Notes: a model not told the origin generated them from the letters alone. A stretch of DNA of 64,000 bases from Eubacteriaceae bacterium (GCA_021770095.1 JAETRQ010000004.1:156998-220997); one strand, 5' to 3'. Counted from the stretch's first letter, positions 24,896 to 34,062 are shown. Numbers and translations: made by a program.

Positions 24896-26491
24896 GTGAG
24901 AAAATATAACTACTTTGACGATCCGCCGAAACCTGGTGAGGAAAAATCAAGTAAATTGCCGAAAATTGATTTCAGTAAACTTTTTTATAAGACCAAATCT
25001 TCTTTTGACAATATTGTCCATGGTGACACTGTAAATGAAAAAATAAATGATATTAAAGAACTTCGTGAACTGCCTAATCTTCAAATACGATTGATGAAAC
25101 TTATGGCATTTGTCTTGTTCATCATTTTCATAATCATCATAATAATAACCTTCAGCCATACCATCCATTCTCAAAACAAAAAGAATGAAAAATACTACAA
25201 CGACGCCGGCAAGGTGTGTGTTGATTATATAACCGAATACGGTTCAATAAAATGGGAAACACTGGACAGTGACACATACGGCAAGGATATGGCGAGAATG
25301 ACAGGTCTTTGCTACGCACGGCAAATGGACTTTGATAACGACGGAAAAGACGAATTGCTTGTGTGTTACAATGATAAAAATGTTTACACATTGGAAGTAT
25401 GGAGTTACATCGGCAAAGAATTCTCCAAAGTTTATTCACAGCCGGCAAGCAGCACACAGGATGAACTTGACGGAAGCTGGTTTGCATTGTTCCATAAAAA
25501 CAACAAATATTACATCTGTCAGTCAACACCTGAAAATCCTGAAAAAGTAGAACTATATGCACTCAAGGGCGATACATTCAGCAAGTCTTCCGAATGTGAA
25601 TATGATTACAAAGACAATATATATTCCATAAAAGGAAAAATCAACGCACAGGATTTTGAAACAATCAAACTTTCTGTCATCAAAACTGCAAAAGCAGAGG
25701 CCATTTCAGAAGTGGTTATAAGCAATCTTGAAACTTTCTCAAATGTATCAGTAGCAAATATTGAAAATCAGAAAACACCTGAGCAAATCAAGGCGGATGC
25801 GTATTTTGAAATTGTAAGGAAAAGAAATGAAAAATACGGCCAGGCAAAAGTAGTTACAAACGCCGGAAAATCATACATTGACGGGGTTGCGATGGTAAAA
25901 TTGATTGACTTTGACGGTGACGAAAACGAAGAACTGTTTATCGTTTACAGAAAGCAGCTCAGGAAGAGCGCAACCAACGCATACACAGGTGAATTCATAA
26001 CCATTGAAGAACCGACATATTGTATGGAAGTTTACGGCTGGAACGGCTCGGTAGCAAACAAAATTTTCAGCAAAGATTCCGTGTCAAACTGCCTGAGCAA
26101 CAAAGACAGGAATTATATCATGACACAAAAAGCAGACAGCAAAACAAACATCTGCACCAACATATATTCATTCCAGAGCACAAACAATTATACTGCAACA
26201 TCAAGAATATATGAACTGAAAGACGGCGAATTTGATTCCATATACAATGCAAAAATCATCAATGAATACGGCTGGAAACAATATTATCTTGATAACGAAT
26301 ACACCTATCAGTCAAAATTTGACAATGAAGGATACAGAGTTCCGATGTTCATGAACGATGATGCCGATGTTGACAGTTCAACATATTCAATCACATATCT
26401 GTCAGGTGACAAGGGCGGCGGATTTGACGGAGTTGTTAACGATACAGTAAAGACAATCCAGTCACTCAACAGGAACTATTCACCTGATTAA
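24896..26491 (+). CDS. membrane-anchored protein with acidic VCBS/EF-hand-like repeats, unknown function
   Basis: 531 residues from the GTG at 24896, which has GAGGTG six bases upstream; an ATG at 24875 lacks a ribosome site. Residues 1-70 are cytosolic and charged (Y-F-D-D-P-P-K-P-G-E), about 73-93 form one membrane helix, and the rest is predicted outside. Two acidic motifs, M-D-F-D-N-D-G-K-D-E-L-L and L-I-D-F-D-G-D-E-N-E-E-L-F, resemble calcium-binding loops of FG-GAP/VCBS domains. I do not recognise a family. It shares this layout with the protein at 236-1537. Confidence 0.65.
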   Translation: MRKYNYFDDPPKPGEEKSSKLPKIDFSKLFYKTKSSFDNIVHGDTVNEKINDIKELRELPNLQIRLMKLMAFVLFIIFIIIIIITFSHTIHSQNKKNEKYYNDAGKVCVDYITEYGSIKWETLDSDTYGKDMARMTGLCYARQMDFDNDGKDELLVCYNDKNVYTLEVWSYIGKEFSKVYSQPASSTQDELDGSWFALFHKNNKYYICQSTPENPEKVELYALKGDTFSKSSECEYDYKDNIYSIKGKINAQDFETIKLSVIKTAKAEAISEVVISNLETFSNVSVANIENQKTPEQIKADAYFEIVRKRNEKYGQAKVVTNAGKSYIDGVAMVKLIDFDGDENEELFIVYRKQLRKSATNAYTGEFITIEEPTYCMEVYGWNGSVANKIFSKDSVSNCLSNKDRNYIMTQKADSKTNICTNIYSFQSTNNYTATSRIYELKDGEFDSIYNAKIINEYGWKQYYLDNEYTYQSKFDNEGYRVPMFMNDDADVDSSTYSITYLSGDKGGGFDGVVNDTVKTIQSLNRNYSPD

Positions 26492-26525
26492 GAACCAAAT
26501 TTCAAACCAAATATTAGATTACAGC

Positions 26526-26564
26526 AAAACACCCATAAGGCAATTGCCCTATGGGTGTTGTTTT
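26526..26564. terminator. terminator between the convergent 24896 gene and the histidine kinase
   Basis: AACACCCAT pairs with ATGGGTGTT, with an inner GGCAATTGCC palindrome, flanked by A-run and GTTTT. Confidence 0.85.
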
Positions 26565-26580
26565 ATGCATTATTTCAGAA

Positions 26581-28947
26581 CTAATTTGATGATAACGGGA
26601 GATACACTTTCGCTTTGAACAAATCACCGTCAATTGAAAGTTCCAGTCTGCCGTTCTGTATTTTACAGAGTTCTTTTGCAATGGAAAGACCGAGTCCGTT
26701 GCCATCCTGCGTTCTTGACTTGTCTCCGCGTACAAATCGCTGCGTAAGTTCATCAGGTGAAATATCAAGTGCCTGTGCGGAAATATTCTTAATTTCAAAC
26801 ACGCCCATACCTTGCTCCTTATACACACTGACATAAACACGAGTATGCGCAGCACTGTACTTTCGTGCATTTGCAAGCAGATTTTCCATAATTCTGAACG
26901 CTTTGGCACCGTCAGCAAAAACAATCGGTGCATCCTCATTTTCTTTAACAAGCAGGTCCAGATTTACTTTTTCAAATTCCTGCTGGCTTTCGCCGACTGC
27001 CTGCAGGCAAAGTTCATACAAATTAATGGATGTGGCATTCACCTTAACATTGCCTGTTGTGACTTTTGAGGCTTCAATCAAATCTTCAATCAGGCGTTTT
27101 AACTTACCGCCCTTTTCATCAAGGACTGCAATATATTCTTTCGCTTTTTCATCCTCAATATCACATTTTGAAAGCAGGTCTACATATGTGATGATTGAAG
27201 TGAGCGGCGTTTTCAAATCATGAGAAACATTTGTGATAAGTTCCGTCTTGAGTCTTTCGTCCCTGACAGCCTTTGAAACGGCCGCGGTAAGTTCTTCATT
27301 TGTATATTTCATACTCTCGGCAAGTGTTCTGAGCGACTGCGGAAGTTTTTCCATATCAAGATTAACAGCAACATCTTCACGCCTGCTTGCACAACAGATG
27401 ATTCTATCCAGATTTTTAATATATTTCAATATATTTATAAACAAGTAAATATCCGCACCGATAAGGGCAAGCGATAACAGTATCGCTATCACAAAACAGA
27501 ATACATTATTTATACATAAGAACAAAACAATCAAAGCCAGTGCAGCCAGATTTCCCAAAGCCAACAGCAATGAAATTATGATAACATTTTTCTTAAACTT
27601 CTCCGGCTTATAACTGAGGACTTTTGCAGTTGCTTTTACACCTTTGACACCCAGTTTGCCGATATGATAGAGAATGAAGTTGTTATAAAACTTCCTGCCG
27701 CTCCTGCAGTAACGTGCAACAGATGCACAAAATTCAAAAGCAAATACCCAGCAGCCTGCTGCAAAGAGAATCATCGCTATCATAGTTATAACCGAGTATT
27801 CGGAAATCACATCATACAAGAGATTGAAACCGAGAACATAAGCACCGACAGCGATTCCTGCCCATAATCCAAGGTGGATGATATACGGCACTTTATCTAT
27901 AAAATAAAGTTTTGCGTCGTCATCTTCCTTCTTTTTACCTGTGATAAAGAAATAGTAAAATGCTGTGACGAACGAAATAATCGCCATAATCACATCCGCA
28001 ACAATCACTGATGCCAATTTATCTTTGAACGATAATGCGAACAATGAGAAATCCTGCAGTGCAAAATATTTATCATTCCAATAATGCATATCAGAAATCA
28101 TATTGTGTCTGCCGGGATAATCGCTGAGATAAAGATAGAGATTAACCTCTTTTGCATAATCGTTATCGAACACAGAGTCATAAATGCGGTTTGCAAGTTC
28201 TTCAGGAATACCGCCGTACTTTATCTCACCATCTTCAAAAACGAAATAAACATTTTTGTTATAAACATCATTCACATCAAATTCTGCATTACTGCTGACA
28301 TTATCGGCATATTCAACATAATAGCACATAGAGTCTGCAAAAGAATCCGGATCAAGATATCGGGTAGTAGCCATAGAATTATTAACATACATATCATATT
28401 CTTCGGCAATAATTCCTTTCGCTCTCTCATCATCACTTCCGGCGTTATAATAAATATCGCGCGGAAGAATTGTAAATTTTCCTGAATCTACAAATGGATA
28501 TTCCTTATTGTTTTTTTCAGCATCACTTAACACATCAATGCTTATGTCCTTATCTGTGTCCAGCATGGTTGTCGATTCATCATATCCTGAATAATAAGCA
28601 CCTATCTCCTCTTTGATGATAAGTTCTTTTTGCTCAAGATATTGCGTATACGCTTCTTCAACCGCACTCTCTTTTCTTGACTCGAGTAATGATCTGACAT
28701 CTTCATTTATCTGACCTTCAGACGAAATTCTGACAATTTCATTAACATCATTGAAAAACATATTTTCAAAATAATAAGTTTGTGTCCATTCCTTTGCATC
28801 GCTGCTTCTTGCAACATATGCACCGGTAAAAATTGCGGTCACCGTCAGCCCCGATGCTGCAACAAACGTTATGAACGAAAGAAGAATGCAGATTATTTTT
28901 GTCCAGACCGAGTATTTATACTTTTTCACATTTGTATCCAAGACCAT
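26581..28947 (-). CDS. multi-helix membrane sensor histidine kinase
   Basis: 788 residues. One helix near residues 17-39 is followed by a roughly 270-residue extracellular region rich in Asp/Glu/Tyr, then about five to six helices (about 305-510). The cytosolic kinase follows: HisKA with phospho-acceptor H576 (V-S-H-D-L-K-T-P-L-T-S) and HATPase with N-box near 688 and G-box D-G-N-G-L-G-L-S. The architecture resembles clostridial kinases that watch the envelope. The ATG at 28947 (AAGGTGG upstream) overlaps the response regulator by 32 bp, so expression is coupled. The signal is unknown. Confidence 0.9.
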   Translation of the reverse strand: MVLDTNVKKYKYSVWTKIICILLSFITFVAASGLTVTAIFTGAYVARSSDAKEWTQTYYFENMFFNDVNEIVRISSEGQINEDVRSLLESRKESAVEEAYTQYLEQKELIIKEEIGAYYSGYDESTTMLDTDKDISIDVLSDAEKNNKEYPFVDSGKFTILPRDIYYNAGSDDERAKGIIAEEYDMYVNNSMATTRYLDPDSFADSMCYYVEYADNVSSNAEFDVNDVYNKNVYFVFEDGEIKYGGIPEELANRIYDSVFDNDYAKEVNLYLYLSDYPGRHNMISDMHYWNDKYFALQDFSLFALSFKDKLASVIVADVIMAIISFVTAFYYFFITGKKKEDDDAKLYFIDKVPYIIHLGLWAGIAVGAYVLGFNLLYDVISEYSVITMIAMILFAAGCWVFAFEFCASVARYCRSGRKFYNNFILYHIGKLGVKGVKATAKVLSYKPEKFKKNVIIISLLLALGNLAALALIVLFLCINNVFCFVIAILLSLALIGADIYLFINILKYIKNLDRIICCASRREDVAVNLDMEKLPQSLRTLAESMKYTNEELTAAVSKAVRDERLKTELITNVSHDLKTPLTSIITYVDLLSKCDIEDEKAKEYIAVLDEKGGKLKRLIEDLIEASKVTTGNVKVNATSINLYELCLQAVGESQQEFEKVNLDLLVKENEDAPIVFADGAKAFRIMENLLANARKYSAAHTRVYVSVYKEQGMGVFEIKNISAQALDISPDELTQRFVRGDKSRTQDGNGLGLSIAKELCKIQNGRLELSIDGDLFKAKVYLPLSSN

Positions 28948-29605
28948 ACACCACCTTCAAGTATTTCGGATCTTTAGGATTGATTTCGATTTTTTCACGG
29001 AGATTGCGGATATGAACGGTTACTGTTTTTTCACTTGTATAGGAGGGTTCGTTCCATACTGCCTCATATATCTGTGATGAAGAAAGGACTTTGCCCATAT
29101 TGCGCATCAGATATTCAAGTATCTTGAATTCAATCGGTGTCAGTCTTACTTCATCACCGTCAACCGTAACCTGTTTTGTATCTGTATCCAACACAATTCC
29201 GCCTGTTACAAACTGGCTTGCCTTAATTTCAAGACTGCCGAGCGTAACATAGCGCCTGATTTGTGACTTCACCCTTGCAACCAGTTCAAGCGGATTAAAC
29301 GGCTTTGTAACGTAGTCATCCGCGCCAAAACCGAGGCCCGTAATTTTATCGGTATCCTCACTCTTGGCAGAAAGAAGAATAATGGGAAAATTATATTTCT
29401 CTCTGATTTTGAGTGTGGTTTTTAATCCGTCGAGCTGCGGCATCATAATATCAAGCACAAGGCAGTGAATTTCATTTTTATATACCTGCTCAAGTGCTTC
29501 CATACCATTGCTTGCCGTAAGGACATTGTATCCCTCATTGTCAAGGTAAATTCTCAACGACTCCAGAATAGCTATGTCGTCATCACAGACCAAAACAGTT
29601 TTCAT
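28916..29605 (-). CDS. OmpR/PhoB-family response regulator
   Basis: 229 residues. The receiver domain (1-118) has acidic pair D8-D9, phospho-acceptor D52 (L-D-I-M-M-P) and K103-P. The winged-helix DNA-binding domain (about 128-227) carries L-T-P-I-E-F-K-I-L-E-Y-L and the T-V-T-V-H-I-R-N-L-R-E-K-I recognition segment, ending in Y-G-L-G-Y. It is encoded upstream of and overlapping its histidine kinase. Target genes cannot be read from the window; no clear direct-repeat sites were found next to the pair. Confidence 0.95.
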   Translation of the reverse strand: MKTVLVCDDDIAILESLRIYLDNEGYNVLTASNGMEALEQVYKNEIHCLVLDIMMPQLDGLKTTLKIREKYNFPIILLSAKSEDTDKITGLGFGADDYVTKPFNPLELVARVKSQIRRYVTLGSLEIKASQFVTGGIVLDTDTKQVTVDGDEVRLTPIEFKILEYLMRNMGKVLSSSQIYEAVWNEPSYTSEKTVTVHIRNLREKIEINPKDPKYLKVVYGLGYKCEKV

Positions 29606-29797
29606 TTTCTCATCTCCCTGAAAATCAATCCTATCAATACTTTATCCGTGATACCATTAAAACACTTTAATTCCAAAACGGACTAAAGAAAAAGTTAAGA
29701 TGTGGTAAAGAATGGTTGATTTCTCTCAATATATCAAAACACATAAACACAGCGCATAGAAATCTGCCGAATATTCTACACGCTGAACAATAACTTA

Positions 29798-30361
29798 TTA
29801 TATTTCTATCCCGAGTTCTTCAATCTTATCCCTGACTTTGAGCCAGTCTCCGAAAGCGGCTTCTTTGTTATTCGGATTTCTTAAAATTGCAGCGGGATGA
29901 TATGTACCCATAAACAGCGTACCGTTCTTATCAATAAATTCACCGTGCTGTTTCGTTACTTTAAAATCTTTATCAATCAGCCTTTGCGCCGCAATTCTGC
30001 CAACGCAGATAACAATCTTCGGTCTGATTATCCTGAACTGTTCACGCAGCCAGTTAATGCACTGCTCCTGTTCCTCAGGCTTAGGGTCACGGTTCTTAGG
30101 CGGACGGCACTTAACCATATTGGCAATATAAACATTCTTATCGCGTGAAAGATCAACGCTTGCAAGGAATTTATCAAGCAGCTGACCTGACCTGCCGACA
30201 AACGGTTTGCCCTGCAGGTCCTCATTTTCTCCAGGACCTTCGCCGATAAGCATAATATCCGCATCTTTTTTACCCATACCGAAAACAAGGTTTGTCCTGC
30301 CCTGACACAGTTCACATTCGGTACAATTCTTACATTTTATTTCAAGTTCATCCAATGTCAT
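29798..30361 (-). CDS. uracil-DNA glycosylase, family 4 (iron-sulfur type)
   Basis: 187 residues from the ATG at 30361 (GGGTG upstream). The N-terminus has the cluster cysteines C13-x-x-C16 (plus C10 and C19). Motif 1 is G-E-G-P-G-E-N-E-D (catalytic loop of family 4/5 enzymes), followed by G-K-P-F-V-G-R-S-G. The C-terminal motif is T-Y-H-P-A-A-I-L-R-N-P. It removes uracil from DNA that arises by cytosine deamination or dUTP incorporation. It is a single-gene unit divergent from pduL. Confidence 0.93.
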   Translation of the reverse strand: MTLDELEIKCKNCTECELCQGRTNLVFGMGKKDADIMLIGEGPGENEDLQGKPFVGRSGQLLDKFLASVDLSRDKNVYIANMVKCRPPKNRDPKPEEQEQCINWLREQFRIIRPKIVICVGRIAAQRLIDKDFKVTKQHGEFIDKNGTLFMGTYHPAAILRNPNNKEAAFGDWLKVRDKIEELGIEI

Positions 30362-30395
30362 TTTCATCACCCAGAATATTATATCAAAATTTGTA

Positions 30396-30424
30396 TTGAA
30401 AAACAATGTAAATAGGTATAAAAT
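30396..30424 (+). promoter_or_regulatory. promoter of the pduL-like gene
   Basis: TTGAAA (30396-30401), 17 bp, TAAAAT (30419-30424), 37 bases before the ATG. Confidence 0.55.
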
Positions 30425-30460
30425 ATTGACGGATAAAAATTTATTTATAAGGAGATAAAT

Positions 30461-31042
30461 ATGGAAAATCAGGTTTTGGTTGAAATTTCAGCAAGACACG
30501 TTCACGTGTCACAGGAAGATTTGGAGACTCTCTTCGGAAAGGGATATGAACTCACAGTAAAAAAAGAGCTCTCACAGCCGGGTCAGTTTGCCTGCAATGA
30601 GAGAGTAAAAGTTATCGGCACAAAGGGTGAATTTCCTGCTGTATCCATCCTTGGTCCATGCAGAAAAGAAACACAGGTTGAACTCTCACTCACAGACGCA
30701 CGTTCAATCGGCGTTACTGCCCCTGTAAGAGAAAGCGGTGACCTTGAAGGTTCAGGCGGCTGCAAACTCGTTGGTCCTGCCGGTGAAGTTGAAATTGAAA
30801 AAGGTGTTATTGCAGCAAAAAGACATATCCATGCAACAACTGCTGACGCAGAAAAAATGGGACTTGAAAACGGCGAAATCGTTTCAGTAGAAATCCCGAC
30901 ATCAAACGGCAGAAACCTCACTTTCGGTGATGTTGTTGTCAGAGTAAGTGATTCCTATGCACTTGCAATGCATATTGATACAGACGAAGCAAACGCAGCA
31001 GGCATGGCACCAAACACAATCGGCACAGTAGGCAAAGAGTAG
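30461..31042 (+). CDS. pduL: phosphate propanoyltransferase / phosphotransacetylase, PduL type
   Basis: 193 residues. The zinc-binding histidines are present in A-R-H-V-H-V (N-terminal half) and K-R-H-I-H-A (C-terminal half), together with the G-P-C-R-K-E-T-Q-V-E turn, all diagnostic of the PduL fold. It interconverts acyl-CoA and acyl-phosphate, linking CoA esters to ATP formation through acetate or propionate kinase. No microcompartment shell or diol-dehydratase genes are nearby and there is no N-terminal encapsulation peptide. It is therefore probably a cytosolic phosphotransacetylase for central fermentation. Confidence 0.92.
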   Translation: MENQVLVEISARHVHVSQEDLETLFGKGYELTVKKELSQPGQFACNERVKVIGTKGEFPAVSILGPCRKETQVELSLTDARSIGVTAPVRESGDLEGSGGCKLVGPAGEVEIEKGVIAAKRHIHATTADAEKMGLENGEIVSVEIPTSNGRNLTFGDVVVRVSDSYALAMHIDTDEANAAGMAPNTIGTVGKE

Positions 31043-31049
31043 CAATCCA

Positions 31050-31310
31050 AACCGTGGTTTAAATTGGCTGATTCGCCCTTACTCTATGTTAAAAATACTC
31101 GGAATACGAAAGTATTCCTGCGTTTTTGTGCCTTGATTAAGAACAAATCAGCACAATTTAAACTCGCAGACCCAAAGCAATTGGATTAGAGATAAATTTT
31201 GATTTTTGAGATGGAAGCCTTACTGACGCAAGGCAACAGAGAAAACTTCACAAATTCGCTTTAATACGGTGCTTTGGGCAGATTCGGATTTCTATTCATT
31301 GCCTATTCAA
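31050..31310 (+). other. structured intergenic region (possible non-coding RNA or decayed mobile element)
   Basis: This 404 bp gap (31043-31446) has no gene but strong folding. TTTAAATTGGCTGATT (31057-31072) is complementary to AATCAGCACAATTTAAA (31146-31162) with one extra base. Inside it GAATAC-GAAA-GTATTC (31102-31117) forms a tetraloop hairpin followed by TGCGTTTTT. A second helix pairs CCCAAAGCA (31171-31179) with TGCTTTGGG (31270-31278), enclosing GCCTT...AAGGC. Copy B of the dispersed repeat forms the right end. No known RNA family signature (6S, SRP, tmRNA, RNase P) was recognised. Confidence 0.5.
31231..31304 (+). repeat. dispersed palindromic repeat, copy B
   Basis: 74 bp from AGGCAA (31231) to ATTGCCT (31298-31304). 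The right end GATTCGGATTTCTATTCATT matches copies A and C. Confidence 0.6.
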
Positions 31311-31331
31311 ATAACTACATAAAATCATTAT

Positions 31332-31374
31332 CCCGAAGGCAGAATTAAAATACTACATCCTTCGGGATTTTTTA
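31332..31374. terminator. terminator upstream of the sialidase gene
   Basis: CCCGAAGG pairs with CCTTCGGG around a 19-base loop, followed by ATTTTTTATAA. It probably ends pduL or non-coding transcripts before the sialidase promoter. Confidence 0.7.
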
Positions 31375-31446
31375 TAACAAATATATTCATCATTAATAAA
31401 TTTGAGCAAAATATCAAACAGTTATATCTGTAAACGGAGATATATT

Positions 31447-32790
31447 ATGAAAAAAATACTTTGTATTCTAATCTCGGCAGTTATTATTTTTGCACTCTTT
31501 GCCGGTTGTCAGAAAAACAAAACCGAACCGCTTGCTTTCACAGGTTCGGACTATACGATTCCGGAACTTGATTTGAGTGTTAAACCCGATAATATTGACA
31601 GCAAATACGATTATCTGTATGAACTTACAACTGTCGACTCTTCAAAAAAATATATGGCACATCCGGATTCCGTACTTTTGAAAAACGGTAATATTTTAAC
31701 AGTATATCCTGCCGGTCACGGTAAGGGTGCAGTTCTTAACAAAATCAGCACTGACGGCGGCGTAACATGGTCTGAGGCAGTTGAAAATACACCAGAAAGT
31801 TGGGAAGATTCAAGGGAAACCCCTACCATTTACCGTCTCAAGTTCACGGATGGAAAAACAGATGATAAACTAATTATGATTTCTGCTAACCCGAAATGGA
31901 AAAATGACCCGACGGACGGCGGATTCAACTGCTCTGTTTCAACTGACGAAGGACAGACATGGACAGAATTTGAAACATTTTATGACATTAACAGCGACAA
32001 TCCTGTTATTCCGATTGTGGCAATGGCAAGCCTTACGCAGCTCAAAGAAAACGGTGTATTTGTTGACAAATGGATGGGATTTTTCCATGACAGTGATTTT
32101 TATAACTATAAAACCATTCTGACTTTTGATGAACAAGGCAATCCGCAGTGGAGTGTACCTGAAAAATATTTTTCACAATACCGTGATATTGAAGAAACCT
32201 CAAATATGTGTGAGGTTGAATGTATCCGCTCTGAACAAGGCGAAGGTGACGAACTTTGTCTGATTTCAAGAAGCAATTCTAAAAAAGTCAATTCACTCGT
32301 TTCATTCTCAAAGGATGAAGGTGAAACATGGAGTGAACCTGTTGAATTGCCTGCCGCCCTTAATGGTGAGAGACACAAAGCAGAATGGACAAAGGACGGC
32401 AGGCTTTTCATCACCTTCCGTTCAATTGAAAGAGGTGCCAAAGCAGAGCAAAACGCACGCACGGACACCACCGGCGGTTTTATCAGTGAAGGCTGGGTTG
32501 CATGGGTAGGTACATATGACGATTTAAAAAACGGTACACAAGGACAATACAGAATCAAACTTGCCCACATATATACCAAAGATCAAAAAACACCTGAATA
32601 TTATGCAGGAAGTGACACGGGATATTGCGGAAATGTTGTACTGGACGACGGAATCATTGTTACCTCCGGTTACGGAAAATTCAGTCCGGATGAAAAAATC
32701 AATTTGGGAACAGATTACCGAACTTACATTTGTTCCAAACGAATTAATCTTTCCGATACAGATGAACTGATAAAAGAATTAAATAAATAA
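31447..32790 (+). CDS. exo-alpha-sialidase-like (GH33/BNR repeat) lipoprotein
   Basis: 447 residues from the ATG at 31447 (CGGAG upstream); an in-frame start at 31402 has no signal-peptide support. The lipoprotein signal ends in F-A-G-C, so the protein is tethered outside. Three Asp-box (BNR) motifs are visible: S-T-D-G-G-V-T-W, S-T-D-E-G-Q-T-W and S-K-D-E-G-E-T-W. They form the six-bladed sialidase propeller. H-P-D-S-V-L-L-K-N-G-N-I and R-E-T-P-T-I-Y are active-site-side segments of the family. It may release sialic acid or a related sugar from host or plant glycans. No sialic acid transport or catabolism genes are adjacent, so the substrate is uncertain. Confidence 0.8.
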   Translation: MKKILCILISAVIIFALFAGCQKNKTEPLAFTGSDYTIPELDLSVKPDNIDSKYDYLYELTTVDSSKKYMAHPDSVLLKNGNILTVYPAGHGKGAVLNKISTDGGVTWSEAVENTPESWEDSRETPTIYRLKFTDGKTDDKLIMISANPKWKNDPTDGGFNCSVSTDEGQTWTEFETFYDINSDNPVIPIVAMASLTQLKENGVFVDKWMGFFHDSDFYNYKTILTFDEQGNPQWSVPEKYFSQYRDIEETSNMCEVECIRSEQGEGDELCLISRSNSKKVNSLVSFSKDEGETWSEPVELPAALNGERHKAEWTKDGRLFITFRSIERGAKAEQNARTDTTGGFISEGWVAWVGTYDDLKNGTQGQYRIKLAHIYTKDQKTPEYYAGSDTGYCGNVVLDDGIIVTSGYGKFSPDEKINLGTDYRTYICSKRINLSDTDELIKELNK

Positions 32791-32794
32791 TTAC

Positions 32795-32828
32795 AGCCCG
32801 AGGATTCAACTATCCTCGGGCTTTTATG
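32795..32828 (+). terminator. terminator after the sialidase gene
   Basis: GCCCGAGGAT pairs with ATCCTCGGGC around TCAACT, followed by TTTTATG. Confidence 0.9.
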
Positions 32829-32913
32829 TAATATTTTCTGTCCTTTTTTAGGATTATTTTAACAATAAGGATTACATCCAACCATACAATACACTCTGTT
32901 TTTTAATTATATT

Positions 32914-34062
32914 TTAAGCATTTTCACAGTATTTATTTGTAACATTTTTCCATGAGCAGAGCATGGTTTTTGTGCCATCATCCTGATTAATAACCTTGCG
33001 TTTATCCTCAACAACATATGTTTTGCCTTTGCCGTTTTTGATGGAATAGCGGACTTTAATCTGCTGTCCGTTATCAATCTGGTCAGCAATTTCATCAAGA
33101 ACACGTTCTGCCTCATGCTGTGACATAAAATCAGACAATCTGCCGCCGTGCTCATCAAAAAGAGTTTTCCTTGAATAACCCAAGAACTTAATAAAGTCCT
33201 CACTTGCCAACTGGATTGTTAAAGAATTGTCAATATCCGTCGAAAAAATAGAGTGAGGAATATTTTTGAATACCTCAACCAAATCATCGTACATTTTATC
33301 TGCTTTTGCTTCAGCCTGTTTAACTTTTGTAACATCTGTCAGCATGGCGTGGAAAATCGGATTATCGTTATTATCATAACTCTGAATAGCCGCATTGACC
33401 TTGCACCATCTGTATTCATCCTTATGCACGATGGTACGGAATTCCAAATCCATCGGTTCATCAGTCGCCATACTCCTGCCGATTGCCTGAAAAACCGTAC
33501 TTTTATCATCCGGATGAATCAAATCATCAAGACGGTATTCCTGATTAAGAAATCTGCTTTTTGTTGTGCCGAAAAGTCTGCATCCGCCCTCATTAAGATA
33601 TTTAACTTCAATATGCATATCATCCGTAACTTTGAACAGACACACACCGCCGGTAACGAGGTCAATAAGATAATTCATCTCTTTCGCCTGTTTTTGCAGA
33701 GCCTCACGCTTTTGCCTTGATTTTGACACATCGGCAATCGTCAGGCGGCACATAGTCGAACCTTCAAAATTCTGACCTGTGCAGTGAACAAATACACTTT
33801 CATCCTCTTTATTAACAAATTCTGCATCAAAATAAACATACGGAGAATTCTTTTTGCAGAGTGCTTTCATAATTTCTTCTCTGTAAACAGGTTTTATAAT
33901 ATCAAGCAAAAGAAGTTTGCCCTGCTTTATCTTTGACGGGTGAACACCGCTGAAGTCGGAAAAATGAGAATCAGAATCGATTACTTTCAAATTATCTGCT
34001 TTGTCAACAATAAGATTCATAAATTCAACTTCATAAAAATCTTCTTCAATCAAATCTGTCAC
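32914..34062 (-). CDS. protein with three PAS domains and no output domain
   Basis: 382 residues from the GTG at 34062 (AGAGGTGG upstream); a longer frame from 34116 lacks a ribosome site. PAS 1 spans about residues 10-120 (F-S-D-F-S-G-V-H-P). PAS 2 with PAC spans about 130-250 (Y-L-N-E-G-G-C-R-L-F-G, L-I-H-P-D-D). PAS 3 spans about 260-380 (I-F-S-T-D-I-D, F-L-G-Y-S-R-K-T-L-F). The order matches clostridial PAS-PAS-PAS-GGDEF proteins, but the coding sequence stops right after the last PAC strand with no cyclase. It is cytosolic and its ligand is unknown. It may act by binding a partner kinase or cyclase. Confidence 0.8.
   Translation of the reverse strand: MTDLIEEDFYEVEFMNLIVDKADNLKVIDSDSHFSDFSGVHPSKIKQGKLLLLDIIKPVYREEIMKALCKKNSPYVYFDAEFVNKEDESVFVHCTGQNFEGSTMCRLTIADVSKSRQKREALQKQAKEMNYLIDLVTGGVCLFKVTDDMHIEVKYLNEGGCRLFGTTKSRFLNQEYRLDDLIHPDDKSTVFQAIGRSMATDEPMDLEFRTIVHKDEYRWCKVNAAIQSYDNNDNPIFHAMLTDVTKVKQAEAKADKMYDDLVEVFKNIPHSIFSTDIDNSLTIQLASEDFIKFLGYSRKTLFDEHGGRLSDFMSQHEAERVLDEIADQIDNGQQIKVRYSIKNGKGKTYVVEDKRKVINQDDGTKTMLCSWKNVTNKYCENA

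Noticed and set aside
26526-26564. Further copy of the AGGCAAT/ATTGCCT repeat
   Set aside because: GGCAATTGCC here is the inner part of a terminator hairpin and lacks the shared TTCGGATTTCTATTCATTG end.
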